DNA of 64,000 bases, from positions 31,469,001-31,533,000 of the forward strand of contig NC_057843.1 in NCBI RefSeq assembly GCF_910594005.1, written 5' to 3'. The number at the start of each line of letters is the position of its first letter. Position 1 is the stretch's first letter. The position numbers were made by a program, and so were the translations under genes. Positions 54,749 to 64,000 of this stretch are shown piece after piece. The notes beneath the pieces were generated by a model, which searched no databases, was not told the DNA's origin, and saw only the letters and a list, made by a program, of their open reading frames with translations. Origin of the DNA: Cervus elaphus (taxonomy: Eukaryota > Chordata > Mammalia > Artiodactyla > Cervidae).

Positions 54749-56343
54749 TTAAGCATGATCAGATTTAAATCCACTCTCAAGGCAATTGATCCAGGGAATA
54801 GGAAAAAATAGTCTTTGTCATCTCTGTCTTGCAGAAAAATGCCCTTATACTTACCAGACCTGCTGGGTCAAATGAGAAGGTGAGCCGATGGCACATCTTT
54901 GGTTTGTAAACAGGCCTAGCAGTTGCAATCGATAATGTTGTTATGAATTTGTACTCAGAATGAAAGGGCATGTAGCACTTCCTACATAATTGATTTTAAA
55001 ACTGATTTAAAAGTGTATGATTCTTACTTTTAACTTGTGAAAACCCAAAGCCATAAACAAAAGATTTCTGTTAACACTAAAGATTCTAATTTGCGATATA
55101 CTTCTCTGACAAACAAAGCAGACAGTTGCTCTTGTGATGACATAAATTAGAAGCAGGAGCAAAATTGCTTACTAATTGCCATGAAAGTAGTAAAATAAAA
55201 TTAATAATGTCGTAGCCTCTAGACTGGGATAAGTGGTTTCTCAAACAGCACAGTAAAATTCCTTGAACTATGATCAGTTTTACCTGATTAAAGGATACTG
55301 CTGACAATTAATGACCATGTAGCTTAAATCATTGAGGTCTGCTGAAAGAAATTATGAAGTTCACACCATTTTAGCAATTTGGGTAATTTGCCTAGAGATT
55401 ATTATGAAAAGGAACTTGGGCAATTGTAAGATAATGATGAAATGATGAATGAACAAGAAACAGGAATTGGAGAATCCTAAACCTTATATGAATTATTTCT
55501 ACTAGAAATAAATGTATTTTGCTGTCTTATTAGAAATTTGTAACATAAGTAATATTATTATGCTTGCAAATATTAAAAAATGTCTTAATGAGTCTATCAT
55601 AATATTTCTATTTATAATTGATAGCATTTTCTTTTCATGCCTACCATAACATGATAGAATTGATTTTGTTTTACTAGATTTACTGTAGTACCTTGTCACA
55701 ATTGCATCATTTTCACAGCATGGACATTTTCTCTGCGCCAACAATGTTACAAAAACTACTAAACCCTAAGTTAAATATAGAATTTAATTCCAAATGTCTT
55801 AACCATGAAACCATAAATAAATATTTCATTTATTCTTACTTTAACACAGTATATAGACATTTATATTTTTCTTTAAGCTAAGAGTTTTCCCAATAGTTAC
55901 ATAAAAACATTATTAATTTTGTTATATGTCTGCATTTCAGATTGAAAGCCATGATTTTAGGCTGAGTTCTAAAACATCCAATTAAACTGTCATAAAGAGT
56001 GTACATATCATTAGGCTTACAAGTTGAAACTAATTTACATAAAATGGAAATTTATTTCAGACTGGATGTCAAAATTATGGGTCCATCTTGATTTACTACT
56101 TTCCGTGTAAAATCAACCATCTGATCTACTTATGAAACTGATTATCTTACCTTCCTGCCCTGTGAATGAAAGTGATCCTGTGAGGCCTTTTCCAAGCATA
56201 TGTTTGGGATGCAGACATCAAGCTTTTACTGAAGTAGTCAAATAAGTAATAAAATGTCCATTCAAAAGGGTGACACTGAGAACCAGGTTTGATTATTGTG
56301 TGTTAAGGGAAAAATACATTAACTAAGACGTCATGGCGGAGAA

Positions 56344-56354
56344 CAAGATGGCGG
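56344..56354 (+). promoter_or_regulatory. YY1-like motif at L1 start
   Basis: CAAGATGGCGG sits about 15 bp into the element. A YY1 site of this form at the same place in human L1 directs the transcription start; by analogy this is the initiator-proximal element of the ruminant L1 promoter. A partial second ATGGCGG occurs just upstream at 56333-56339. Confidence 0.6.
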
Positions 56355-57012
56355 AGGAGTAGGAGGACGTGGAGTACATCTCTCTCCATGGATGCATCAG
56401 GATACACCTTCAGACACGGAAGTGCATGCAGAACACCATCTGAGAGCAGACAGGACTACTTGACTGAAGAATATATAGAACCACACAAACTTGGTAGGAT
56501 AAAGGAACTAGGGGGGAAAATGGGAGTGTTACTAGGATTGAACCTGCCCTTGGGCGGGTGGGGGGAACTGAAGCAGGGTTCCGATCCCCACATTGGGCAA
56601 TTGTCTGAGTCAGAGGAGAAACAATTAAGGCTGAGAGGGAAACAGCTGATCTGTGGCAGCCCAAGTGGAATAAGAATCAGACAGTCCCTGCCATGGCCAT
56701 ATGTACCCTGGAGAGGGAGGCAGGTACGCTAGAAGGTGCAGCAGCTGGGAGCCAGAGCTTAGCGTTTGTGGAGCAATCCCAAGGCAAGGGCTGTTGTTGA
56801 CTGTGGAGAGATGGACCAAGGGGAGGCGAGGGAGGAGATTATGGTGGGAAATGCCTGTGGAGGAAAGCCAGGCAGTCATGGAAACAAGACGATATTGCTG
56901 AGTCACATGTAGAAGGTGGAGCCATCACCAAAGCCTCTCTGACCCCACATGCCAGTATCAGCTGCTGAACAACTGAGAGGCTGGCCCATCAAGCTCCTGA
57001 CAGACTGAACTA

Positions 57013-57275
57013 CAGAGTAGGACCCCACCCAGGCTACCCTTTAAGTGCCTGATGCAGTGGTATGCAGAGTAGGACCGCAGCCAGGGGGATCCCTCTATGT
57101 GCCTGATGCAGTGATATGCAGAGTAGGACCCCAGCCAGGGGGACCCCTTCATGTGCCTGATGCAGTGATATGCAGAGTAGGACCCCAGCCAGGGTGCCCT
57201 TTAAGCGCCTGATGCAGTGATATGCAGAGTAGGACCCCAGCCAAGGGGACCCCTCTATGTGCCTGACTCACCAAA
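57013..57275 (+). repeat. Tandem array of 52-54 bp units in L1 5' UTR
   Basis: Five units starting CAGAGTAGGACC at 57013, 57065, 57119, 57173 and 57225. Each contains CAGCCAGGGGGACC-type sequence (CACCCAGG in the first, CAGCCAGG in the fourth) and all but the last contain GCCTGATGCAGTG. Two unit types alternate by CTTTAAGTGCC versus CTCTATGTGCC. A degenerate sixth copy (CAGAGAAAGATCCCAGGCAAGG) follows. No spacer/unit pattern of a CRISPR. Confidence 0.93.
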
Positions 57276-57435
57276 CAACAGAGAAAGATCCCAGGCAAGG
57301 GAGCCCTCTAAATGCCTGAATGGGCGGAGCTATGGAGAGAGACAAGCCAAAGAGGCCTTCTGATCGTCAGCTACCAGAGGTTTGAAAAAAGACAGGGTCA
57401 TAACTCCAGCGGCTGAGGCAGACCATGTCTCTTCA

Positions 57436-57805
57436 CACTTGGTGCTGCCAGAGTCCCCATGACCCAAGCAGCTGCACCACCTCCACGTTCAACCCACACT
57501 GGGGCAGCGCTGCCACAGGCCAAAAAAAAAAAAAAAAAAGTCTTGTGTTTATGCACACGGGGGTTTTTTCAGTCACATCGAATTCTTTGCGAACCTCTGG
57601 ACTGCGGGCTTCTCTGTCAGGCTTCTCTGCCAGGGGAGTTCTCCAGGCAAGAATACTGGAATGTATTGGCCAATACTGTTGCCATACCCTTCTAGAGCAT
57701 TATAGTCCCTACGGTCCTAGAGGCCAACCCCCTTGGGTACCTGGTGCTGCCAGAACCCCTGCAACCCAAGCAGCTGCACCACCTCCACACCTGGCCCTCA
57801 CAGGC
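57436..57805 (+). repeat. Spaced direct repeat in L1 5' UTR with A-run and Bov-A-like insert
   Basis: ACTTGGTGCTGCCAGAGTCC...CAAGCAGCTGCACCACCTCCAC at about 57436-57504 recurs at about 57738-57806. Between them lie an A17 run (57522-57539) and, at 57568-57690, sequence related to the Bov-A body on the reverse strand (TTCTTTGCGAACCTCTGGAC, GTTCTCCAGGCAAGAATACTGG). Confidence 0.7.
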
Positions 57806-58209
57806 GTAAACCCAAGTCCTCCAGGGCAGCCTCAGGAGAAAATCCCAGCGGACGACCCACATGCAGAGGTGGAAATAAAACATAATTGAGTCCAGGGGCA
57901 GTGCGCCTAAATAGGAAGACCCAAAACCTTCCCACCAGCTGTACAAGCTGCAGATTAAATCCACATGACCAACTAGGCAGAGTCTGCATCTCCAGAATAT
58001 ATAAAAGTACATTGAGAGCTCCCACAAAAGACAATGTGGTAGTTCTCATAGCTGTGGACATTGGAGGCAAGAACACACAGGTGTAGGACCCTATTAGAAC
58101 CTGAGCTGCCCCCACAGCAGGTCCAGAGACCAGCACAGTTTTGGGATGCATCCTAGGGAGGTGAGATGGACTGTGATTCCCAGTGCTGGAAGGGACTCTG
58201 ACAGCAGTG

Positions 58210-59040
58210 ACTCAAGAAAGGCATTTATTATTCTTACGTTTTGACTTCTGTAGTTTATTTTGGATTTTTCTTTCTTTTCCTTTTTCCTTTTCTTCCATCC
58301 CCCTCTGTTGCTGTTGTCGGTTTTATTGGCACTATGAAATCTAATTAAGCTTTTGAGTTTTTTCTTTTTCTTTTTATTTCAATTACACATTTTATTGTTG
58401 TTATAAACCTCTGCCTCTACGTTGGACTTCTAAGGTTCTGTGGCGTTTCCTTTTTTTTTTTTTTCTCTCTCTCTTTCCTCTTTTTTTTTTCTATTTTTAA
58501 TTTTTAAATTAAAATTTTAAACCTATTTTTATTTTTCTACATTTACTCCTTTGTTTGCTTTTCCTACTTTTTTTTTCCCTAGTAGTTAATCTTTAATGTA
58601 TATAAATCTTCTTTGTCCACCTCTATTTAGCTTTGCATATCTATTCTCTCTTTCTTTCCTTTCCTCTCAACATATTTGTTAGTCTTCTTTTCATAGCTTT
58701 ATTTCCCAGTTGGCACCTTGCTTTAGTTTTATTTTCCAGTTTCTGCTTTAGTTAGGTTTGTTCTTAACTGGTAGATATAATTTTTGGTTCCTTTTGTTCT
58801 CCAGGTCAATTTATTGTACTTTAGTTTTGTTGGACTATTTTGATTTTGCTTATGGATGTATATGTGTATGTGCATATTCCATTATTTTAATTATTATTTG
58901 CCTGATTTTGTAATTGCCATTAGTCTGGGGGTTTGTCTTCATTTTTCATTTTTAGGTATGTGTTTTAATCTCATTTAATACCATAACAAACCACTTGTGG
59001 AATCTTCATTAATGCCATAACAAACAACTTGTACAATCTT
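58210..59040 (+). other. Pyrimidine-rich half of the L1 5' UTR
   Basis: Long C/T-rich runs (TTTCTTTCTTTTCC, TTTTTTTTTTTTCTCTCTCTCTTTCC at about 58450-58478) between the GC-rich repeats and the ORF1 leader. It has no coding potential and is consistent with the ruminant L1 5' UTR. Confidence 0.6.
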
Positions 59041-59384
59041 CGTTCCTGAGCAGAGATCAAGCCCTGAGCCTTTTGAGTGGGAGCACTGACTTCAAAACTC
59101 TAGACTACCAGAGTACTTACCCTAGGGAGTGTCAAATAGTGAGAACTCCCACAAAGGAAACCACTTGAATACAAGACCCAGCATCACCCAACCACCAGTA
59201 GCACATTCTGCAGGATGCCTCATCCAAACAACAAACAAAACAAAAATGCAAACTCAATCATCAACAAACAGGATTACCACCTCACTCAGCCTTGCCCATC
59301 AGAGGATAAACAAACAAAGAAACAAAAAACTTAGCATAAATCTCTTGTATAAGAAGCTTACACAAACCACTGCACCAACCTTAG

Positions 59385-59516
59385 TGAAGTGAAAGTGAAG
59401 TAGCTCAGTCATGTCCAACTCTTTGCAACTCCACGGACTGACTGTAGCCTACCAGGCTCCTCTGTCCATGAGATTTTCCAGGCAAGAATACTGGAGTGGG
59501 TTGCCATTTCCTTCTC
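59385..59516 (-). mobile_element. Single-unit Bov-A SINE in L1 just before ORF1
   Basis: Reverse-strand Bov-A unit (TGAAGTGAAAGTGAAGTAGC ... GGTTGCCATTTCCTTCTC). Perfect 12-bp flanking repeats CACCAACCTTAG at 59373-59384 and 59517-59528. The right repeat abuts the ORF1 ATG at 59529. No tRNA head. Confidence 0.95.
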
Positions 59517-59528
59517 CACCAACCTTAG

Positions 59529-60506
59529 ATGGTGCAGAAACCAAAAGGAAGAAAGAATTCAACCTTGAAGCCTGGGAAAAGGAGATCTCAAACACAATAA
59601 GTTGAAAAAAATACTGAAAAGTCAGAGAAATATTGTACAAATGAAGGAACAAACTAGAAACACAGAATTCCAAATAAATGAAGAGGAAATGGCAAACTAC
59701 CTGAAAAAGAATTCAGAATCATGATAGTAAAGATGATCTGAAACCTTGAAAACAGAATAGAGTAAATGCAAGAATCAACTAACAACGACCTAGAAGAGTT
59801 AAAGAATAAACATACAGAAACAAACAACACAATTATTGAAATTAAAAATACTCTAGAAGGAATAAATAGCAGAATATCTGAAGCAGATGAACGAATGAGT
59901 CAGCTGGAAGATAAAATGGTGGAAATGACTTCTGAAAAGCAGAATAAAGTAAAATGAATGAAAAGAACTGAGGATAGTCTCAGAGATCTCTGTGACAATA
60001 TCAAATGCACCGACATTTGAATTATAAGGGTCCTAGAAGAAGAAGAGAAAAACAAGGTGTATGAGAAATTTTTTGACGAGATTATAGTTGAAAATTTCCT
60101 CAACATGGAAAAGGAAATAGTCAATTAAGTCCAAGAGGCACAAAGAGTCCCATATGGGATAAACCCAAGGAGAAACATGCCAAGACGCATACTAATCAAA
60201 CTAACAATGACTAAACACAAAGGAAGAATATTAAAAGCAGCAAGGCAAAAGCAACAAGTAACTTACAAGGGAAAGCCCATACATTTAACAGCTGATCTTT
60301 CAGCAGAAACTCTGCAGACCAGAAGGGACTGGCAGGATATATATGAAGTACTGAAAGGGAAAGATCTGCAGCCTAGATTACTCTACCTGGCAAGGATCTC
60401 ATTCAAACTTGATGGAGAAATTAAAATATTTTTAGACAAGCAAAACTTAAGAGAATTCAGTACCACTAAACCAGCTTTACAACAAATGTTAAAGGAACTT
60501 ATATAG
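59529..60506 (+). pseudogene. L1 ORF1 (RNA-binding chaperone), eight in-frame stops
   Basis: From ATG 59529 one frame runs 326 codons to TAG at 60504 with no frameshift. It is interrupted by stops at 59598, 59655, 59679, 59739, 59763, 59955, 60018 and 60126. The order is that of L1 ORF1p: basic N-terminus, a heptad-rich coiled coil (about 59780-59950, ELKNKHTETNNTIIEIKNTL), an RRM-like middle, and the C-terminal domain (RRILIKLTMTKHKGRILKAA, IHLTADLSAETLQTRRDWQD, REFSTTKPALQQMLKEL). Dead by point mutation only. Confidence 0.9.
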
Positions 60507-60565
60507 TCAAGAAATACAAGAGAAGAAAAAAGATCTACAAAATAAAACTCCAAACAATTAAGAAA

Positions 60566-63500
60566 ATGGCAATAGGAACATATATATCAATAGTTACTTT
60601 AAATGTAGATGGATTAATGCTGCAACCAAAAGACACAGACTGGCTGAATAGATACAAAAACAAGACCCATATATATGATGTCTACAAGAAACCTACTTCA
60701 GACATAAAGACACATATAGACTGAAAGTGATAGAATGGAAAAATATATTCCATGCAAATGGGAAGCAAAAGAAAGATGAAGTAGCAATCCCATATCAGAA
60801 AAAATTAGACCTTAAAATAAAAAATATTACAAGAGACAAGGAAGGACACTACATAATAACCAAGGGATCAGGCCAAGAGGAAGACATAAAACTTGTAAAT
60901 ATCTATACACCTAACATAGAAGCACCTCAATACATAAGACAAACACTAACAGACATAAAAGGAGAAATTGACAGTAACACAATAATAGTAGGAGACTAAC
61001 ACCCCACTCACACCAAAGAATGGATCATCAAAATTGAAAATTAATAAGGAAACACAAGTCTTAAATGATAAATTAGATGAGATGGATCTCATTGATATCT
61101 TCAGGACATTCCATCCAAAAGAAGAGTACACCTTCTTCTCAAGTGCGCATGGAACATTCTCCAGGATAGACCACATATTGGGTCACAAATCAAACCTCAG
61201 TAAATTTAAGAAAATTGAAATCGTGTCAAACATCTTCTCCAACCACAACACTATGAGACTAGATATCAATTACAAGAAAAAAAAATGGTAAAAAAAAAAA
61301 AAAAAAAACCCACAAATGCATGGAGATAAAGCAACACATTTCTAAAGAACAAACAGGTTACTGAAGAAATCAAAAGAAAAATCTAACAATTTCTAGAGGC
61401 AAATGACAATGAAAACATGAAAACTCAAAACCTATGGTATGCAGCAAAAGCAGTCCTAAGAGGGAAGTTTATAGCAATACAATCTTACCTCAAGAAACAA
61501 GAAAAACCTCAAATAGACAACTTAACATTACACCTAAAACAGCTGGAAAAAGAAGAACAACAACAATGAAAACAAAGCAGAAGGAAAGAAATAAAGATCA
61601 GAGCAGAAATAAGTGAAAAAGAAATGAAAGAAACAATAGTAAAGATTAATGAAACTAAAAGCTGCTTCTTTGAGAAGATAAACAAAAATGACAAACCTTT
61701 AGCTAAACACATCAAGGAAAAAAGAGAGAAGAATCAAATCAACAAAATTAGAAATGAAAAAGGAGAGGTACAACACACAGTGCAGGGATACAAAGGAGTA
61801 TAAGAGAATATTATGAACAACTATATGGAAATAAAATGGATAACCTGAGAAATGGCCAGATTCTTTAAAAAGTTCAATCTTCCAAGACTGAGCCAAAAAG
61901 AAATATAAATTATGAACAACCCAATTACAAACACTGAAATTGAAGCTGTGATAAAAAAATCTCCCAAAAAACAAAAGCCTGGGACCAGATGGCTTCCCAG
62001 GAGAATCCTATCAAACATTTAGAGAAAAGCTAATGCTTATCCTCCTACAACTCTTTCAAAAAAATGCAGAGGAAGGAACACTTCCAAACTCATTCTACAA
62101 GGACCCATCACCCTGATACCAAAACCAGACAAAGACAACACAAAAAAAGAAAACTACAGGTCAATATCACTGATGAACATAGATGCAAAACTTCTCAACA
62201 AAATTTTAGTAAACAGAATTCAACAACACATTAAAAGGCTCATATACCATGATCAAGTGAGGTTTATTCCAGGGATGCAAGGATTCTTCAATATAAGCAG
62301 ATCAATCAATGTGATATACCATGATATCAAATGGAAAGATGAAAACCACATGATAATCTCAATATATGCAGAAAAAGCCTTTGAAAGAATTCAGCATCCC
62401 TTTATGATTAAAATTCTTCAAAAAATGGGCATAGAATCATCTTACCTCAACATAGTAAAGGTCATATATGATAAGCTTACAGCCAGCATTATTCTTAATG
62501 GTGAAAAATTGAAAGCATTCCTGGTTCAATCAGGAACAAGACAAGGGTATCCACTTTCACCAATATTATTCAACATAGTTTGGGAAGTCTGAGTTACAGC
62601 AATCAGAGAGGAAAAAGAAATGAAAGTAATCCAGATCAGAAAAGAAGAAGTAAAGCTCTCACTGTTTATAGATGATATGATACTGTGCATAGAAAACCCT
62701 AAATATAGTATCAGAAAATTACTAAAGCTAATCAGTGAATTTAGAAAGCTGCAGGATACAAAATCAATACTCAGAAGTCACTTGCACTCTATATACTAAC
62801 AATGCAAAATCAGAAAGAGAAGTTAAGGAATCAATCCCATTCACCATTGCAACAGAAAGAATAAAATATCTAGGAAGAAACCTACCTAAGAAGACAAAAG
62901 AACTATACACAGAAAATTATGAGACACTGATGAAAGAAGTCAAAGATGATATAAACAGATGGAGAGATATTCCATGTTCCTGGGTAGGAAAAATCAATCC
63001 TGTGAAAATGACTATACTACCAAATGCAATCTACAGATTCAATGTGATCCCTATCAAATTACCAATGGCATTTTTCACAGAACTAGAAAGAAGAAAATTC
63101 ATATGGAAACACAGAAGACCCCCAAATAGCCAGAGCAGTCTTGAGAAAGAAGAATGGAGCTGGAGGAATCAAGCTTCCTGACTTCAGATTACACTACAAA
63201 GCGACAGTCATCAAGAGAGTATGGTACTGGCACAAAACCAGAAATATAGACCAATATAACAAAATAGAAAGTCCAGGAATAAAACCATGCACCTATAGGT
63301 ACCTTATTTTTGACAAAGGAGGCAAGAATATACAATGCGGTAGACAGCCTCTTGAATAAATGGTACTGGGAAAACTGGACAGCTACATGTAAAAGAATGG
63401 AATTAGTGCACTTCCTAACACCATACCCAAAGATAAACTCAAAATGGATGAAAGGCCTAAATGTAAGACCAGAAATTATAAAACTCATAGAGGAAAACAT

Positions 63501-64000
63501 AGGCAGAACACGATGACATAAATCAAAGCCAGATCCTTCATGACTCACCTTCTAGAGTAATGGAAATAAAAACAAAAGTAAACAAGTGGAACTTGATTAA
63601 ATATAAAAGCTTTTGCACAGCAAAGGAAACTATAAGCAAGCTGAAAAGACAACCCTCAGAATGGGAGAAAATAATAGCAAATGAAAGAGCTGACAAAGGA
63701 TTAATTCCCAAAATATACAAGCAGCTCATACAACTGAATACTGGAAAAACAAACAACCCAATTAAAAAGTGGGAAAAAGACCTAAACAGACATTTCTCCA
63801 AAGAAGACATACAGATGGCTAACCAACACATGAAAAGATGCTTAACATTGCTCATTATTAGAGAAATGCAAATCAAAACCACAATGAGATATCACCTCAC
63901 ACTGGTCAGAATGGCCATAATCAAAAAGTCTATAAATGGTAAATTTTGGAGAGGGTGTAGAGAAAAAGGAATGCTCTTGCACTGTTGGTGGGAATGTAAA
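60566..64000 (+). pseudogene. L1 ORF2 (endonuclease/RT), broken, truncated by window
   Basis: ATG at 60566 opens ORF2 about 60 bp after ORF1. Endonuclease pieces: 60727-60999 (HYIITKGSGQEEDIKLVNIY, ending in VGD and a stop) and 61034-61291 (SAHGTFSRIDHILGHKSNLS, and SNHNTMRLDI where the family has Ser-Asp-His). RT: 62173-62592 (MNIDAKLLNKILVNRIQQHI, SIYAEKAFERIQHPFMIKIL, SGTRQGYPLSPILFNI); the motif A aspartate is Tyr. The box LFIDDMIL at 62662-62685 keeps both aspartates in the same frame after a stop at 62590. C-terminal part: 62735-63181 and on. A-rich tract at 61272-61308. Confidence 0.9.

Larger units (their letters stand above)
53695..56329. other. Unique DNA, the longest TE-free stretch on the right side
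   Basis: No transposon recognised over 2.6 kb except a (CA)10 tract at about 54728-54748. Contains the CTCF-like core at 54449. The minus frames 54777-54971, 55086-55307 and 55502-55744 show no domain, no conserved motif and no visible splice logic. Confidence 0.5.
56330..64000 (+). mobile_element. Near-full-length ruminant L1, cut by window end
   Basis: Sense-strand L1 of the ruminant type. The 5' end is marked by ATGGCGGAGAACAAGATGGC followed by GGAGGAGTAGGAGGACGTGG. The 5' UTR is long (about 56330-59384) with a tandem array and a pyrimidine-rich half, then ORF1 (59529-60506) and ORF2 (from 60566). The final bases (CACTGTTGGTGGGAATGTAAA) are still inside ORF2, so the 3' UTR and A-tail lie outside. 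A nested SINE (59385-59516) shows it is not recent. Both ORFs are dead. Confidence 0.93.

Noticed and set aside
57013..57275. Regular 52-54 bp repeat as a CRISPR array or minisatellite
   Set aside because: Units are contiguous with no unique spacers, and the array lies in an L1 5' UTR of a mammalian genome.

Overview
This window is mammalian and specifically ruminant (cattle, sheep, goat or close kin). The diagnostic evidence is the repeats: BovB (RTE) LINEs, Bov-tA and Bov-A2 SINEs whose heads carry tRNA-like A and B boxes, CHR-type SINEs shared by cetartiodactyls, ruminant-type L1 with its own 3' end, and a mariner element. I recognise no host exon, no RNA gene, no CRISPR array and no prokaryotic feature. 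Every long open frame is either a transposon remnant or chance. The window reads as an AT-rich intergenic or deep-intronic desert, and no new biological system is evident. What it offers is a readable record of layered retrotransposition.

Layout. From 0 to 11.8 kb the DNA is mostly unique and AT-rich, with a few Bov SINEs and one L1 3' piece with an inverted 5' part (5.7-6.5 kb). From 11.8 to 15.0 kb there is a cluster of SINEs. From 15.5 to 19.0 kb a minus-strand BovB carries two later insertions, an L1 3' end and a Bov-A2, each bounded by target-site duplications. A second minus-strand BovB follows at 20.8-22.6 kb. From 23 to 33 kb there is unique DNA, old L1, MIR and L2 remnants, a composite SINE, a mariner-type hairpin and AT-rich tracts. 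From 33 to 40 kb lies an old L1 complex in both orientations, with two BovB insertions and a GC-rich block. From 40 to 46.6 kb there are SINEs, a ruminant L1 3' end flanked by duplications of about 105 bp, and an older L1. From 47.9 to 50.1 kb an L2 is split by an old L1, which is itself split by a BovB. From 52.3 to 53.7 kb there is a dead mariner split by a SINE. From 56.3 kb to the right edge runs a near-full-length plus-strand ruminant L1: 5' UTR with a CAAGATGGCGG start motif and a tandem array, ORF1, and ORF2 cut by the window end.

The coding remnants (BovB endonuclease/RT, L1 ORF1/ORF2, mariner transposase) all carry lesions, often at catalytic residues, so none should be active. The most useful regulatory-looking site outside recognised repeats is a CTCF-core-like sequence near 54.45 kb. 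Repeat family names come from recognition of family sequences, not a database search, so subfamily names and edges are approximate.
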